Made by a program: the position numbers and the translations under genes. The notes beneath the pieces are model-generated. The model ran no database searches. It was not told the DNA's origin and was given only the letters and a program-made list of their open reading frames with translations. Shown one piece after another: positions 52,231-61,200 of a stretch of 64,000 nt of DNA. The DNA is from Lentibacillus siamensis. Its GTDB lineage: Bacteria; Bacillota; Bacilli; Bacillales; Amphibacillaceae. The stretch spans positions 186,001 through 250,000 of the forward strand of contig NZ_BAAADS010000006.1 of the NCBI RefSeq assembly GCF_039522605.1, given 5' to 3'. Numbering within the stretch: the stretch's first letter is position 1; every line of letters starts with the position of its first letter.

Positions 52231-52259
52231 TTGATGGAGTGTTGGATTTGCATTACAAT
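52231..52259 (+). promoter_or_regulatory. sigma-A promoter of lplJ
   Basis: TTGATG, a 17-base spacer and TACAAT, 35 bases before the lplJ start. The rest of 52128-52230 shows no clear feature. Confidence 0.5.
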
Positions 52260-52293
52260 AGGACTTGGGACGATATTACAAGGAGGACATGAC

Positions 52294-53289
52294 ATGAAAT
52301 TCATTGATAATAAAGGAATAACTGATCCAAGTATCAACTTGGCACTGGAAGAGTATGTACTGCAGAATTTCGGTGAGAAAGATACATATCTGCTGTTTTA
52401 TATTAATAAGCCGTCCATTATTATCGGCCGGAATCAAAATACAGTTGAAGAAATTAATACCAATTATGTTGACGAGAACGGGATTAAAGTGGTTCGTCGT
52501 TTGTCTGGCGGCGGCGCTGTTTATCATGATGAAGGAAACCTTAATTTCAGTTTTATTACGAAGGACGACGGGGAAAGCTTCCAGAACTTTGCCAAGTTTA
52601 CGAAGCCGATGGTGGAAGCGTTGAACAATCTTGGTGTGCCGGCTGAACTGCAGGGGCGCAACGACCTTGCCGCCAATGGCCGTAAGATTTCCGGTAATGC
52701 GATGTTCTCAACGAAAGGACGCATGTTCAGCCATGGAACATTGATGCTTGATTCGGAAATCGAGAACGTTGTTTCTGCGCTGAACGTAAAAATGGAAAAG
52801 ATAGAATCAAAAGGGATTAAGTCCATCCGCAGCCGTGTCGCCAATATCTCCGAGTTTCTTGATGAAAAAATTACGATGGACGAGTTTAAGGAAATGATTT
52901 TACGTTACATTTTTGATGTGGAAGACGTGAAGGATGTTCCGCAGTATGAACTGACCGATGAAGATTGGGAAAATATCCAGCAGATTTCTAAAGAACGTTA
53001 CCAGAACTGGGATTGGAACTACGGAAAATCACCGAAGTTTAACATTCAGGAGTCTCACAAATTTGATGGGGGGCTTGTTGACGTTCGCCTGGATGTGAAA
53101 AACGGACTGATAGAAAACTGTAAAATCTACGGGGACTTCTTCGGTATTGGTGAGGTGAAGGATGTTGAACAAAAGCTGATCGATGTCCGCCATGAGCGGA
53201 AAGCAATTGAAGAAGCACTCGCCGATGTTGATATCCCGCATTATCTTGGGAAAATCTCCAAAGAAGAATTTGTTAATCTGTTATATTAA
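52294..53289 (+). CDS. lplJ: lipoate-protein ligase LplJ
   Basis: This 331-residue enzyme, the same length as B. subtilis LplJ, attaches scavenged lipoate to dehydrogenase and glycine cleavage proteins. The family motifs RRLSGGGAVYHDEGNLNFSF (about 69-88) and GRNDLAANGRKISGNAMF (about 124-141, with the catalytic Lys) are intact, as is the C-terminal accessory domain. The ATG at 52294 follows AAGGAGG; the longer frame upstream has no ribosome binding site. Confidence 0.96.
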   Translation: MKFIDNKGITDPSINLALEEYVLQNFGEKDTYLLFYINKPSIIIGRNQNTVEEINTNYVDENGIKVVRRLSGGGAVYHDEGNLNFSFITKDDGESFQNFAKFTKPMVEALNNLGVPAELQGRNDLAANGRKISGNAMFSTKGRMFSHGTLMLDSEIENVVSALNVKMEKIESKGIKSIRSRVANISEFLDEKITMDEFKEMILRYIFDVEDVKDVPQYELTDEDWENIQQISKERYQNWDWNYGKSPKFNIQESHKFDGGLVDVRLDVKNGLIENCKIYGDFFGIGEVKDVEQKLIDVRHERKAIEEALADVDIPHYLGKISKEEFVNLLY

Positions 53290-53337
53290 CTTTTCAGGCA
53301 GTTTACCGATTTCCGGTGAGCTGCTTTTTCAATAGTT

Positions 53338-53470
53338 GCAAATCCGAAACATCAACCGTCCATGGCAAAACATCAACCGCAAATCCGGAACATCAACCGC
53401 CCACGGCAAAACATCAACCGCAAATCCGGAACATCAACCGCCCACGGCAAAACATCAACCGCTCATGGCA
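53338..53470. repeat. 41-bp tandem array made of two 20/21-bp half units, locus 4
   Basis: ATCAACCG recurs at 53351, 53372, 53392, 53413, 53433 and 53454, spaced 21, 20, 21, 20, 21. The half units alternate: CAAATCCGGAAC and CCCACGGCAAAAC before each ATCAACCG. All three plus-strand frames are open, which reflects the repeat and not coding. Confidence 0.95.
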
Positions 53471-53498
53471 ACATATCGCAACCATTTCATCAGAAAAA

Positions 53499-53542
53499 TG
53501 CTAGCGCTTCCACTTGTAATCTGTTCGACAGTATTTTATACT
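53499..53542 (+). promoter_or_regulatory. promoter of lcfB with cre-like site
   Basis: TTGTAA (53514-53519), a 17-base spacer and TATACT (53537-53542) look like a sigma-A promoter. TGCTAGCGCTTCCA (53499-53512), just before the -35, differs from the cre consensus at about two positions. If functional, CcpA would act there. Confidence 0.4.
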
Positions 53543-53630
53543 TAAAATAGTTTAAAAATTATAAAGTTTACTGAATAAGGAAGGCTGACTTTTCAAGGAA
53601 GAGCAGAGCCTTTTGAATTTTTGCTTAAAA

Positions 53631-53650
53631 ATGAATGACTATTCATTCAT
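53631..53650. promoter_or_regulatory. FadR-type operator before lcfB
   Basis: ATGAATGACTATTCATTCAT is a near-perfect palindrome that matches the B. subtilis FadR (YsiA) site, the acyl-CoA-responsive repressor of beta-oxidation genes. It lies 25 bases before the lcfB start codon. Confidence 0.85.
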
Positions 53651-53675
53651 CAATTGGGTAAAGGGGAGGAAACGA

Positions 53676-55214
53676 ATGAATATAATCGATCAATTGTCAC
53701 TGACAGCTCAGAAACATCCGCAAAAAACAGCATATGTTTTTCAGGATTCGGAAACAACCTATTTGGAGTTGGAAGGAATGATTTCTAAGTTCGCTTCCAG
53801 TTTGCAGCAGCTCGGTTATAGGAAAGGGGATCATATTGCACTTGCGTTAGGTAACAGTCCATATTATGTTATTGCGCTGTATGGTGCGCTGCGTGTCGGT
53901 GCAGTTGTCATTCCGGTTAATCCGATGTACACTCCGCATGAGCTTGATTACATCCTGAAAAATGGGGATGTGAAAGGAATTATCACGATGGACATGCTGA
54001 TGGAAAAATTTGAAGCGATTGCCAATCAGCTGACGGATGTTAAACATTACATATGCTGTGATACAGGGTCAAGCAGGTCTTTTGACGACAGCTCAGTGGC
54101 TAATAAAATGAAATCGTTTACCGAGTTGATTAAAGCGGGGAGTCTGGGTGTTGAGACGCCCCAATTGCGGGATAGCGATACCGCGCTTATCCTGTATACT
54201 TCGGGGACGACCGGGAAGCCAAAGGGTGCGATGCTGACTCATCAAAATATCTACTCCAATGCAAAGGATACAGCAGATTATTTAACGATTAACGGGGAAG
54301 ACCGGGTTATTGCTGCTTTGCCGATGTTCCATGTGTTTTGTTTAACAGTGTCATTGAATGCTCCACTGATGAATGGCGGCACGGTACTGATTATGCCAAA
54401 ATTTTCACCTCAGGACGTTTTCAAGGTTGCTTCCGAACAAAAAGCGACCATTTTTGCGGGGGTGCCAACCATGTATAATTATTTGCTGCAACGTGCTGCT
54501 GAACCTACCGCTGATTTTTCAAGGATCCGGCTTTGTATTTCTGGTGGTTCATCCATGCCGGTTGCTCTTTTGAAAAATTTTGAAGAGGCGTTTAATGTAC
54601 GTGTTTCAGAGGGGTACGGTCTGTCCGAGGCAGCACCTGTTACCTGTTTTAATCCGCTGGACCGTCCAAGAAAGCCGGGTTCAATCGGACAAAGTATTTT
54701 GAATGTGGAAAATAAAGTCATGAATGAGTTTGGTGAAGAGGCGGAGACGGGTGAAGTCGGTGAGCTTGCCGTTTGTGGGCCGAATGTTATGAAAGGTTAT
54801 TACAAGCTGCAGGAAGAAACAGAAATGGCTTTGCGGGACGGCTGGCTTTATACCGGTGATATGGCCCGTATGGACAATGAGGGTTACTTCTATATTGTGG
54901 ACCGTAAAAAGGATATGATTCTCGTTGGTGGCTATAATGTTTATCCGCGTGAAGTGGAAGAAGTGCTATATGAACATCCGGGTATCGCGGAAGCTGCTGT
55001 TATCGGCGCGCCACACCCTGAGACAGGTGAATCAGTGAAGTGTTTCGTTGTGACAAAAGATCCGGCATTAACTGAGGATGTTTTGCTGGAATTCTGCAAA
55101 GCGCATCTGGCTAAATATAAAGTTCCATCAAAGATTGATTTCCTGGATGAGCTGCCCAAAAATACAACCGGAAAAATTTTGCGAAAAAGTCTTCGCGATA
55201 AAGTGAATCAATAA
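53676..55214 (+). CDS. lcfB: long-chain fatty-acid-CoA ligase (LcfB/YhfL)
   Basis: This 512-residue AMP-forming enzyme activates fatty acids with ATP and CoA. The P-loop YTSGTTGKPKGAML (about 173-186), the SEGYGLSEAAPV motif (about 310) and GWLYTGDMARMDNEGYFYIV with the following DRKKDMI are intact, as is the C-terminal catalytic Lys region (PKNTTGKILRKSL). The length is nearly that of B. subtilis YhfL. The ATG at 53676 follows GGGGAGG. A FadR-type palindrome stands right upstream. Confidence 0.95.
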   Translation: MNIIDQLSLTAQKHPQKTAYVFQDSETTYLELEGMISKFASSLQQLGYRKGDHIALALGNSPYYVIALYGALRVGAVVIPVNPMYTPHELDYILKNGDVKGIITMDMLMEKFEAIANQLTDVKHYICCDTGSSRSFDDSSVANKMKSFTELIKAGSLGVETPQLRDSDTALILYTSGTTGKPKGAMLTHQNIYSNAKDTADYLTINGEDRVIAALPMFHVFCLTVSLNAPLMNGGTVLIMPKFSPQDVFKVASEQKATIFAGVPTMYNYLLQRAAEPTADFSRIRLCISGGSSMPVALLKNFEEAFNVRVSEGYGLSEAAPVTCFNPLDRPRKPGSIGQSILNVENKVMNEFGEEAETGEVGELAVCGPNVMKGYYKLQEETEMALRDGWLYTGDMARMDNEGYFYIVDRKKDMILVGGYNVYPREVEEVLYEHPGIAEAAVIGAPHPETGESVKCFVVTKDPALTEDVLLEFCKAHLAKYKVPSKIDFLDELPKNTTGKILRKSLRDKVNQ

Positions 55215-55249
55215 CCCGGAAGAACATTTTCTCCAAAAATATCAGCACG

Positions 55250-55286
55250 TTTTAAGTCCGATTCGCTAACGAATGGGGCTTAAAAT
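55250..55286 (+). terminator. lcfB terminator
   Basis: TTTTAAGTCCGATTCG pairs with CGAATGGGGCTTAAAA (mismatches at the middle), followed by TTTG. Confidence 0.7.
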
Positions 55287-55399
55287 TTGTCTGTTCCTTT
55301 TGCTGATTCCAGGTGAGCTAAGGAAATTGCCATGAATACATTACTGCATAAAAACTGCACTGTCCTGGCATACTTCTAGTAAAAAGGATGGTGGCTACT

Positions 55400-55540
55400 A
55401 TGGAAAGAGAACAAAATGTGCCGGAATTGGCGACCTTTACACTGCTGAATCCCGATTTTCATGCACGGGTCGATCAAACAGCTAATGAATCGTCAGGTGA
55501 GACGAATTCCAACAGTGAAAATAACGCACCGGAACAGTAG
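55400..55540 (+). CDS. possible 46-residue polar protein
   Basis: The frame begins MEREQNVPELATFTLLNPDF and ends with a Ser/Asn/Glu-rich tail (SSGETNSNSENNAPEQ). AAGGATGGTGG before the ATG is an acceptable ribosome binding site. It lies between lcfB and comK on the same strand. No family is recognised. The polar, disordered composition is not itself evidence of function. Confidence 0.4.
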   Translation: MEREQNVPELATFTLLNPDFHARVDQTANESSGETNSNSENNAPEQ

Positions 55541-55671
55541 TTTGTGCCGGTTATCGAAATGAATAAAAAAAGTGTTGAAAATTACAAAAATAGATACCAT
55601 TTTTGTGAAAAATTTGGTAAATTAGTAGTAGGCCTTTTTCTTTTCCTGAAATATGGAAAGGATGTTTACGA

Positions 55672-56205
55672 ATGACTGATTTACTTTTTAATGAATTTTA
55701 TATTCCAACACACGAAGTTACTCCTCTTACACTGGCCGTTTTGGCAAAAGTTGATCAGAACGGAAACTCCAATACGTGTGTGCTTGAGGAACAAGCTGAA
55801 TATTTTGTTTCGTTTTCCTCCAGCAAAATCATCGACAATGCATGCAAGTTTTTCGGCTCCAGTCTCCGGGGCAGGCAGGATGGAACCAGGGACATCTGTG
55901 GTATTACCCACAAAGCGCCGATAGCTGTTGATCCTTCCAGCGGCATGTATTTTTTCCCGACAACTTCACCCGCAAACTCAAAATGTTCATGGATTGCCCA
56001 CTCGCATATTGATCAGGTAACTCAGGTGGACAACAGCCACACGGAAGTACTTTTCAAAAATGGAAAGAAAATAACGATTTCTGTCTCATATGGTTCTGTT
56101 CTGAACCAAATACAACGCACCGCGCAATTCCGCTACTTGCTGGATAATCGGATCAAGTATTTGCTGAAACAGAATGCTGATATGGTGGCAGAGCCTTTTG
56201 CATAA
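55672..56205 (+). CDS. comK: competence transcription factor ComK
   Basis: This 177-residue protein matches ComK: CKFFGSSLRGRQDGTRD and ITHKAPIAVDPSSGMYFFPT, then SKCSWIAHSHI and the LNQIQRTAQFRYLLDNR region correspond in order to those of B. subtilis ComK. ComK binds AAAA-N5-TTTT boxes and turns on DNA uptake and recombination genes. The C terminus is shorter than that of B. subtilis ComK by about 15 residues. GAAAGGA precedes the ATG. The last 53 bases overlap yhjD on the opposite strand. addAB, a ComK target in B. subtilis, lies 2 kb away. Confidence 0.9.
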   Translation: MTDLLFNEFYIPTHEVTPLTLAVLAKVDQNGNSNTCVLEEQAEYFVSFSSSKIIDNACKFFGSSLRGRQDGTRDICGITHKAPIAVDPSSGMYFFPTTSPANSKCSWIAHSHIDQVTQVDNSHTEVLFKNGKKITISVSYGSVLNQIQRTAQFRYLLDNRIKYLLKQNADMVAEPFA

Positions 56206-56542
56206 GTTCCTGGATAATGACTTCCACTTTTTTGCGGATTGCCGGATTAAAGTAATTTCGTTTTTCCTCGCGGCCGTTGGATAAAAACAGAAAAGATGAA
56301 AATGAATCATTTTTGTTTAGCGTAAGAACTTTGAGTTTGTTTTTTTGCATGCTTTTACGCAGTTGTCTGCGTTCATTCGCTGCTTCCGTATTCATTTTTT
56401 CCAGAAGGTCCATGTACGGCTCCTTTATTTTAAACGATCCATTTTGGATATGCTGAATATCCTGCTGTATGACAACCATTGCCATCGAAAGAAACAGAAA
56501 GCGTGACGCTAGCTGGAATTCTTCTTCACTAAGATAGCGCAT
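56153..56542 (-). CDS. yhjD: YhjD-like protein
   Basis: This 129-residue protein begins MRYLSEEEFQLASRFLFLSM and is mainly helical, with a weakly hydrophobic N-terminal third and a charged remainder (NERRQLRKSMQKNKLKVLTL). Similar Bacillus YhjD proteins lie near yhjE and sipV, as here; expression of yhjD has been linked to sporulation, but no function is known. GGAGGG precedes the ATG. Its 3' end is antisense to the end of comK. Confidence 0.7.
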   Translation of the reverse strand: MRYLSEEEFQLASRFLFLSMAMVVIQQDIQHIQNGSFKIKEPYMDLLEKMNTEAANERRQLRKSMQKNKLKVLTLNKNDSFSSFLFLSNGREEKRNYFNPAIRKKVEVIIQELMQKALPPYQHSVSANT

Positions 56543-56744
56543 GATAATCCCTCCAATTATCGAACGTTTGTTCTAAAATTATTATATGATATACCAGCTA
56601 AAAAATACAATAAAAAACTTCGCGGAAAAGAAAGAGGCCAAAATAAAAATGCTATGCAGATAGTGAGGTTTACTTTAAAATAAAAGTAGACAAACTAGAC
56701 AATGGAATATTTAATTGTTCGAGATGAATAGGGGACCTTGGCAA

Positions 56745-57395
56745 ATGTATTTGTTTAATCTCAGCATAGCTAATTGGAGACAATTATTGGAAGAGGACAA
56801 ATTTGATGAATATATTATGCAGTTACTGAACCAGTATGAAAGCCTTGGACCGATTCCGGGTATTATGCTTCCTTTTCTGGAGGCATTTCTGCCATTCCTG
56901 CCACTGCTCGTGTTTGTAGCTGCCAATGCAGCGGCATACGGTTTGTTCGAAGGTTTTCTATTATCATGGGCAGGGTCGAGTATAGGATCAATTCTAGTAT
57001 TTTTGCTTGTCCGAAAACTTGGTGACAAACGGGTGTTTAAAAGGATACGCAAAAACAAACAGGTTCGTAAAGTTACTGCCTGGGTGGAGCGGCATGGCTT
57101 CGGTCCGTTGTTTTTGCTGATGTGTTTTCCGTTCTCCCCGTCATCCGTTATTAATGTTGTCTCGGGATTATCGAAAATAAGCAAACAGCAATTTATCCTG
57201 GCTGTGTTACTTGGAAAATCGGTTATGATCTTTTCCATCTCCTATGTTGGATCAAGTATCATGGAGTTTGCCAAAGAGCCGGTGAAAACTATAATTGTTG
57301 GAGTCTGTATCACCTTGTTCTGGCTGATTGGAAAATATATTGAAAAGCGATTGCAGCGAAAAGCCTTGATCAAAGAAATTTCCGACCAGGATTAA
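56745..57395 (+). CDS. yhjE: TVP38/TMEM64 family membrane protein (YhjE)
   Basis: This 216-residue membrane protein has about five hydrophobic segments and the SNARE-associated/VTT domain pattern: GIMLPFLEAFLPFLPLLVFV, then WAGSSIGSILVFLLVRKLG and FGPLFLLMCFPFSPSSVINV. DedA-like relatives act in lipid or metabolite transport. The ATG at 56745 has AGGGGA nine bases before it; TTG 56715 and ATG 56724 lie upstream in frame without that spacing. sipV follows 56 bases later. Confidence 0.85.
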   Translation: MYLFNLSIANWRQLLEEDKFDEYIMQLLNQYESLGPIPGIMLPFLEAFLPFLPLLVFVAANAAAYGLFEGFLLSWAGSSIGSILVFLLVRKLGDKRVFKRIRKNKQVRKVTAWVERHGFGPLFLLMCFPFSPSSVINVVSGLSKISKQQFILAVLLGKSVMIFSISYVGSSIMEFAKEPVKTIIVGVCITLFWLIGKYIEKRLQRKALIKEISDQD

Positions 57396-57451
57396 TTTAT
57401 TATCGAATTGGGTAAGATGGACAATGAGAAATGATTCTGGAGGAAAAGAAT

Positions 57452-58003
57452 ATGATAAAAAAATTTTTTCTTAAAATCATACCTGTCGTGATTCTGGCCG
57501 CCGCACTTGCTTTTGTATTCAGGTCCTATCTGTTTGCGAGTTATATCGTAGAAGGTGAATCAATGGAGCCAACCTTATACGATGGGAATATGCTGATGGT
57601 GAATAAAGTAGTCTATGATATGTCTGATGTCGACCGTTTTGACGTAATCGTGTTTCATGCAACCAGAAAAACGGATTATGTGAAACGGGTTATCGGCTTG
57701 CCGGGGGACAAAATCGCCTATAAAAATGATAAACTCTATGTTAATGGTAGATATGTCGAAGAAAAGTTTTTGGAACCATTAAAAAAAGTCACTGACACTA
57801 AACCATACACGAAAGATTTTACATTAATGGGAACTACCGGGAAAACAACCGTTCCCGAGGGTAAACTGTTTGTTATGGGAGATAACCGTGACAACAGTCT
57901 GGACAGCCGTAAATTCGGTTTTGTCTCGATGGACAGACTCGTCGGAAAAGTGGACATCACATACTGGCCGGTCTCACAGTTGGAGCTATCGTTTGCCAAC
58001 TGA
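57452..58003 (+). CDS. sipV: type I signal peptidase
   Basis: This 183-residue enzyme cuts signal peptides from secreted proteins. It has an N-terminal membrane anchor (residues 3-28), the catalytic Ser S37 (GESMEPTLYDGN), the general base K78 (DYVKRVIGLPGDK) and the GDNRDNSLDSR motif (about 149-159). TGGAGG precedes the ATG. It belongs to the small Bacillus Sip group; position beside yhjE matches sipV. A terminator follows. Confidence 0.93.
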   Translation: MIKKFFLKIIPVVILAAALAFVFRSYLFASYIVEGESMEPTLYDGNMLMVNKVVYDMSDVDRFDVIVFHATRKTDYVKRVIGLPGDKIAYKNDKLYVNGRYVEEKFLEPLKKVTDTKPYTKDFTLMGTTGKTTVPEGKLFVMGDNRDNSLDSRKFGFVSMDRLVGKVDITYWPVSQLELSFAN

Positions 58004-58021
58004 CGTGAATAACTATAAGAA

Positions 58022-58060
58022 AACCTCTGTCTCTGCTAAAATAGGGATAGAGGTTTTTTC
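58022..58060 (+). terminator. sipV terminator
   Basis: AACCTCT pairs with AGAGGTT across a loop of 20 bases with inner pairing, followed by TTTT. Confidence 0.7.
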
Positions 58061-58204
58061 GTTATCAGTAAGAAACTGGGATATAATAAAACGTTTAATC
58101 CCAAAGATGAAACAATGCAATGCTTTAGCGAAGTATATTTCCGGAGCGGGTTAAATACTCTAACTAAAGTTTATAGTTAGTTGGATTTTTCTACTCTTGT
58201 TCCA

Positions 58205-58272
58205 ATCTCTTACTGCATAAGTATAGCTAAGGCATTCGTCATTAAAGCTTGGTGTTAAGCCGAGTTTGATAG
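58205..58272 (+). repeat. dispersed hairpin repeat, copy 5
   Basis: TCTCTTACTGCATAAGTATA, GCTAAGGCATTCGTC, AAAGCTTGGTGTTAAGCC and GAGTTTGAT align with the repeat. The stem is partly decayed (GGC..TT / AA.GCC). An inverted repeat CTAACTA/TAGTTAG lies just upstream (58160-58180). Confidence 0.65.
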
Positions 58273-58299
58273 AGAGATATGTTGAAGGAGAGGGGAAAC

Positions 58300-61200
58300 A
58301 TGGGACTGCGATTTTTGCTTGGCCGGGCCGGTACTGGGAAGAGTGGCCGGATCCTGGATGAAATAACAGAAAAATTAACGGATAGTCCGCATGGCAGATC
58401 CATTTTTTATATCGTGCCTGATCAGATGACATTTCAGCAGGAATATGCGTTGTTTAAGGAAAATGCTATTGATGGCAGTATCAGAGCTCAAGTCGTGAGT
58501 TTTTCGCGTTTGGCTTGGCGGGTACTGCAGGAAACCGGCGGCGGAACACGGCAGTTTATCAGCTCAGTCGGCATTCAAATGATGCTCCGTAAAATTATTG
58601 AAGAAAAAGAATCGGAATGGCATATATTTCAAAAAGCGCTGGAGAAGCAGGGTTTTTTGCAGCAATTGGAAGCGATGATAACGGAATTTAAGCGGTACCG
58701 GATAACCCCTGACATGCTTGATGGGCAGATTGAACAGATAAATCAGTTTGTCCACAAAGAATCAGGAGAGGCCGCATTAACCGGTAAACTGCAGGATCTG
58801 GTTTACATATATGAACGGCTGACAAGTGCACTGAAGAATCATTATATTGACAGTGAGGATCAGCTGCAGCTGCTTGCTGATAAAATACGGGAGGCATCCG
58901 TACTGGAAGAGGCGGAGATCTATCTGGACGGATTTCACAGGTTTTCCCCCAAGGAATTGCTTGTAGTGGAGGAACTGTTGAAGAAGTGTCATTCGGTAAC
59001 GGTCGCCCTGACGACTGATATCCCCGCTGCAGAGGGTGTTTCCGAACTGGATTTGTTCTACCAGACGAAGGAAACGTATCAGAATCTTAGGGCAATCGCG
59101 CAGGAAAATGGAATCCGCATAGATGATCCGGTTTTGATGGACACGAAAAACGGGAAGTTCCGGGATCGTCCTTATTTTCAGCATTTGGAACAAAACTTTG
59201 ACGTGCGTCCTGCTCCGGAGTACAGCGGGGATGTTCCAATCCAAATTGCCGAATCGGTTCACCCGAGGGCCGAGGTGGAAGGCGCTGCCCAGGAGATACT
59301 TCGGCTTGTCCGGGAAGAAAACTATCAGTTCCGTGATATGGCAGTGTTTGTCCGGCAAACTGATATCTATCATGATTTGATTGCAACGATTTTCAATGAT
59401 TATGAGATTCCGGTGTTTATTGATGAACGGCGTACAATGATGAATCATTCCCTGATTGAGCTGATTCGCTCCGTACTGGATATTGCAGAAGGGAACTGGC
59501 GCTATGATGCAGTTTTTCGGGTGCTGAAGACGGGATACATTCCAGCAGATGACCGGAAATATCCGCTCACAGACGATGCGATTGATGAACTGGAAAACTA
59601 TGTGCTCGAGTATGGTATCCGTTCACGTGAGCGGTGGATGAGTAAGCAGGACTGGCTGTTTCAGCGTTTCCGCGGATTTGATCAAACGGCACAGACCGAT
59701 ATGGAGAAAGAAACACAGAAACGGATGAATGCATACCGGAATCAGGTTGTGCGGGCGCTCCAGCCGTTTGATAAAAAAATACGCGAAGCCAAAACGGTTC
59801 AGGAATTATGTGAAACCGTCTATCTGCTCATGGAAAAATTGGGTGTTCCCCAGCAGCTGGAAAAAATGCGTGGAATCTATGATGATGCAGGTCAGATTGA
59901 AAAGGCGCGCGAGCAGGATCAGGTATGGAATGCGGTTATTCAGCTGTTTGATGAAATGGTAGAAATGGCAGGAGATGAACCGATGTCACTGGAAACCTTC
60001 CGTGCTGCACTTGATGCCGGATTTGATTCGCTGACATTTGCCCATGTTCCGCCAAGCATGGACCATGTGATTGCCGGTACGATTGACCGTTCCCGAATCA
60101 GCGGTATGAAATGTGCGTTTCTGCTCGGGGTAAATGATGGTACATGGCCAATGAAACCGCAGTCTGACGGGATTATTAATGAACAGGAACGAGAGCTGCT
60201 TGCTGGGCATGGAGTGCAGTTGGCGGAATCAAGTACGCGGCAGCTGCTTGATGATTGGTTTTATATGTATATAGCCTTTACCGCAGCGAGCGATTATTTA
60301 TGGATCAGCTATCCGTTAAGTGATGAGGAAGGGAAATCGAAAATGCCATCCCAGCTGATTAAACGGATGGAAGATTTGTTTCCTGCAACAGGTAATCACC
60401 TGTTATTGCAGGATCCCGATGAACTGATGGAGGCGGACCGATTTATTACGACGCCTGTAAAAACAAGAGGTGCTCTGACAGCACAATTGGCCCGCAGCCG
60501 GAAAGGATACCCGGTTAGGCCTGTCTGGTGGCATGTGCTGAATTGGTATATGAACAATCATCCAAAGTATAGTACGACCTATACGATCCTGCAGAGTCTG
60601 TATTACCGAAATCGGCCGGTTAATTTAACAAAAGAGACAACCGAAGAGCTTTATCCGAAACAGGTGAAGGCGAGTGTCTCAAGATTGGAGACGTATTACC
60701 GCTGTTCGTATCAGCATTTTGCCAAATACAGCCTGAAGCTTGATGAGCGGAAAACGTATAAACTGGATGCACCGGATATCGGCCAGCTGTTTCATGAAGC
60801 ATTGAAAAAAATTACCGAATGGATTCAGGATGAGGGCAGAGACTTTTCTAAAATTACGAAACAGGACAGTGCGGGATATGCTAAAAAAGCGGTTGATAAT
60901 CTTGCACCGATTTTACAGCATCAGATTTTGCACAGTTCGAACCGGTACAAATATATTCAACAAAAGCTGCAGGAAGTTATCACACGAGCGACGTATATCC
61001 TGAGTGAACAATCAAGGCAAAGTGAATTTTCGCCGGTCGGACTGGAGCTTGGCTTTGGTTTTGATGATACCAAGGACGGACTTCCACCGGTAACCCTGTC
61101 GCTTGATAACGGGTTCGAATTGATGCTGCGCGGCCGGATTGACCGGGTTGACAAGGCGCTGAACCAGGACAATCTTTTCTTGAGGATTATTGACTATAAA

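Noticed and set aside
3353..53470. CRISPR array
   Set aside because: The core-plus-spacer pattern is present but repeats are only about 9-16 bases with 5-12-base spacers, and there are no cas genes. It does not fit any CRISPR type.
53316..53550. Three overlapping plus-strand frames rich in HQPxxxNINR over array locus 4
   Set aside because: All three frames being open at once is a property of the repeat, not of coding; no start signal fits.
55342..55365. Another copy of the dispersed hairpin repeat (TTACTGCATAA followed by CTGCACTGTCCTGG)
   Set aside because: Only an 11-base match to the head is shared, with no stem or CAAGTTTTCT tail.
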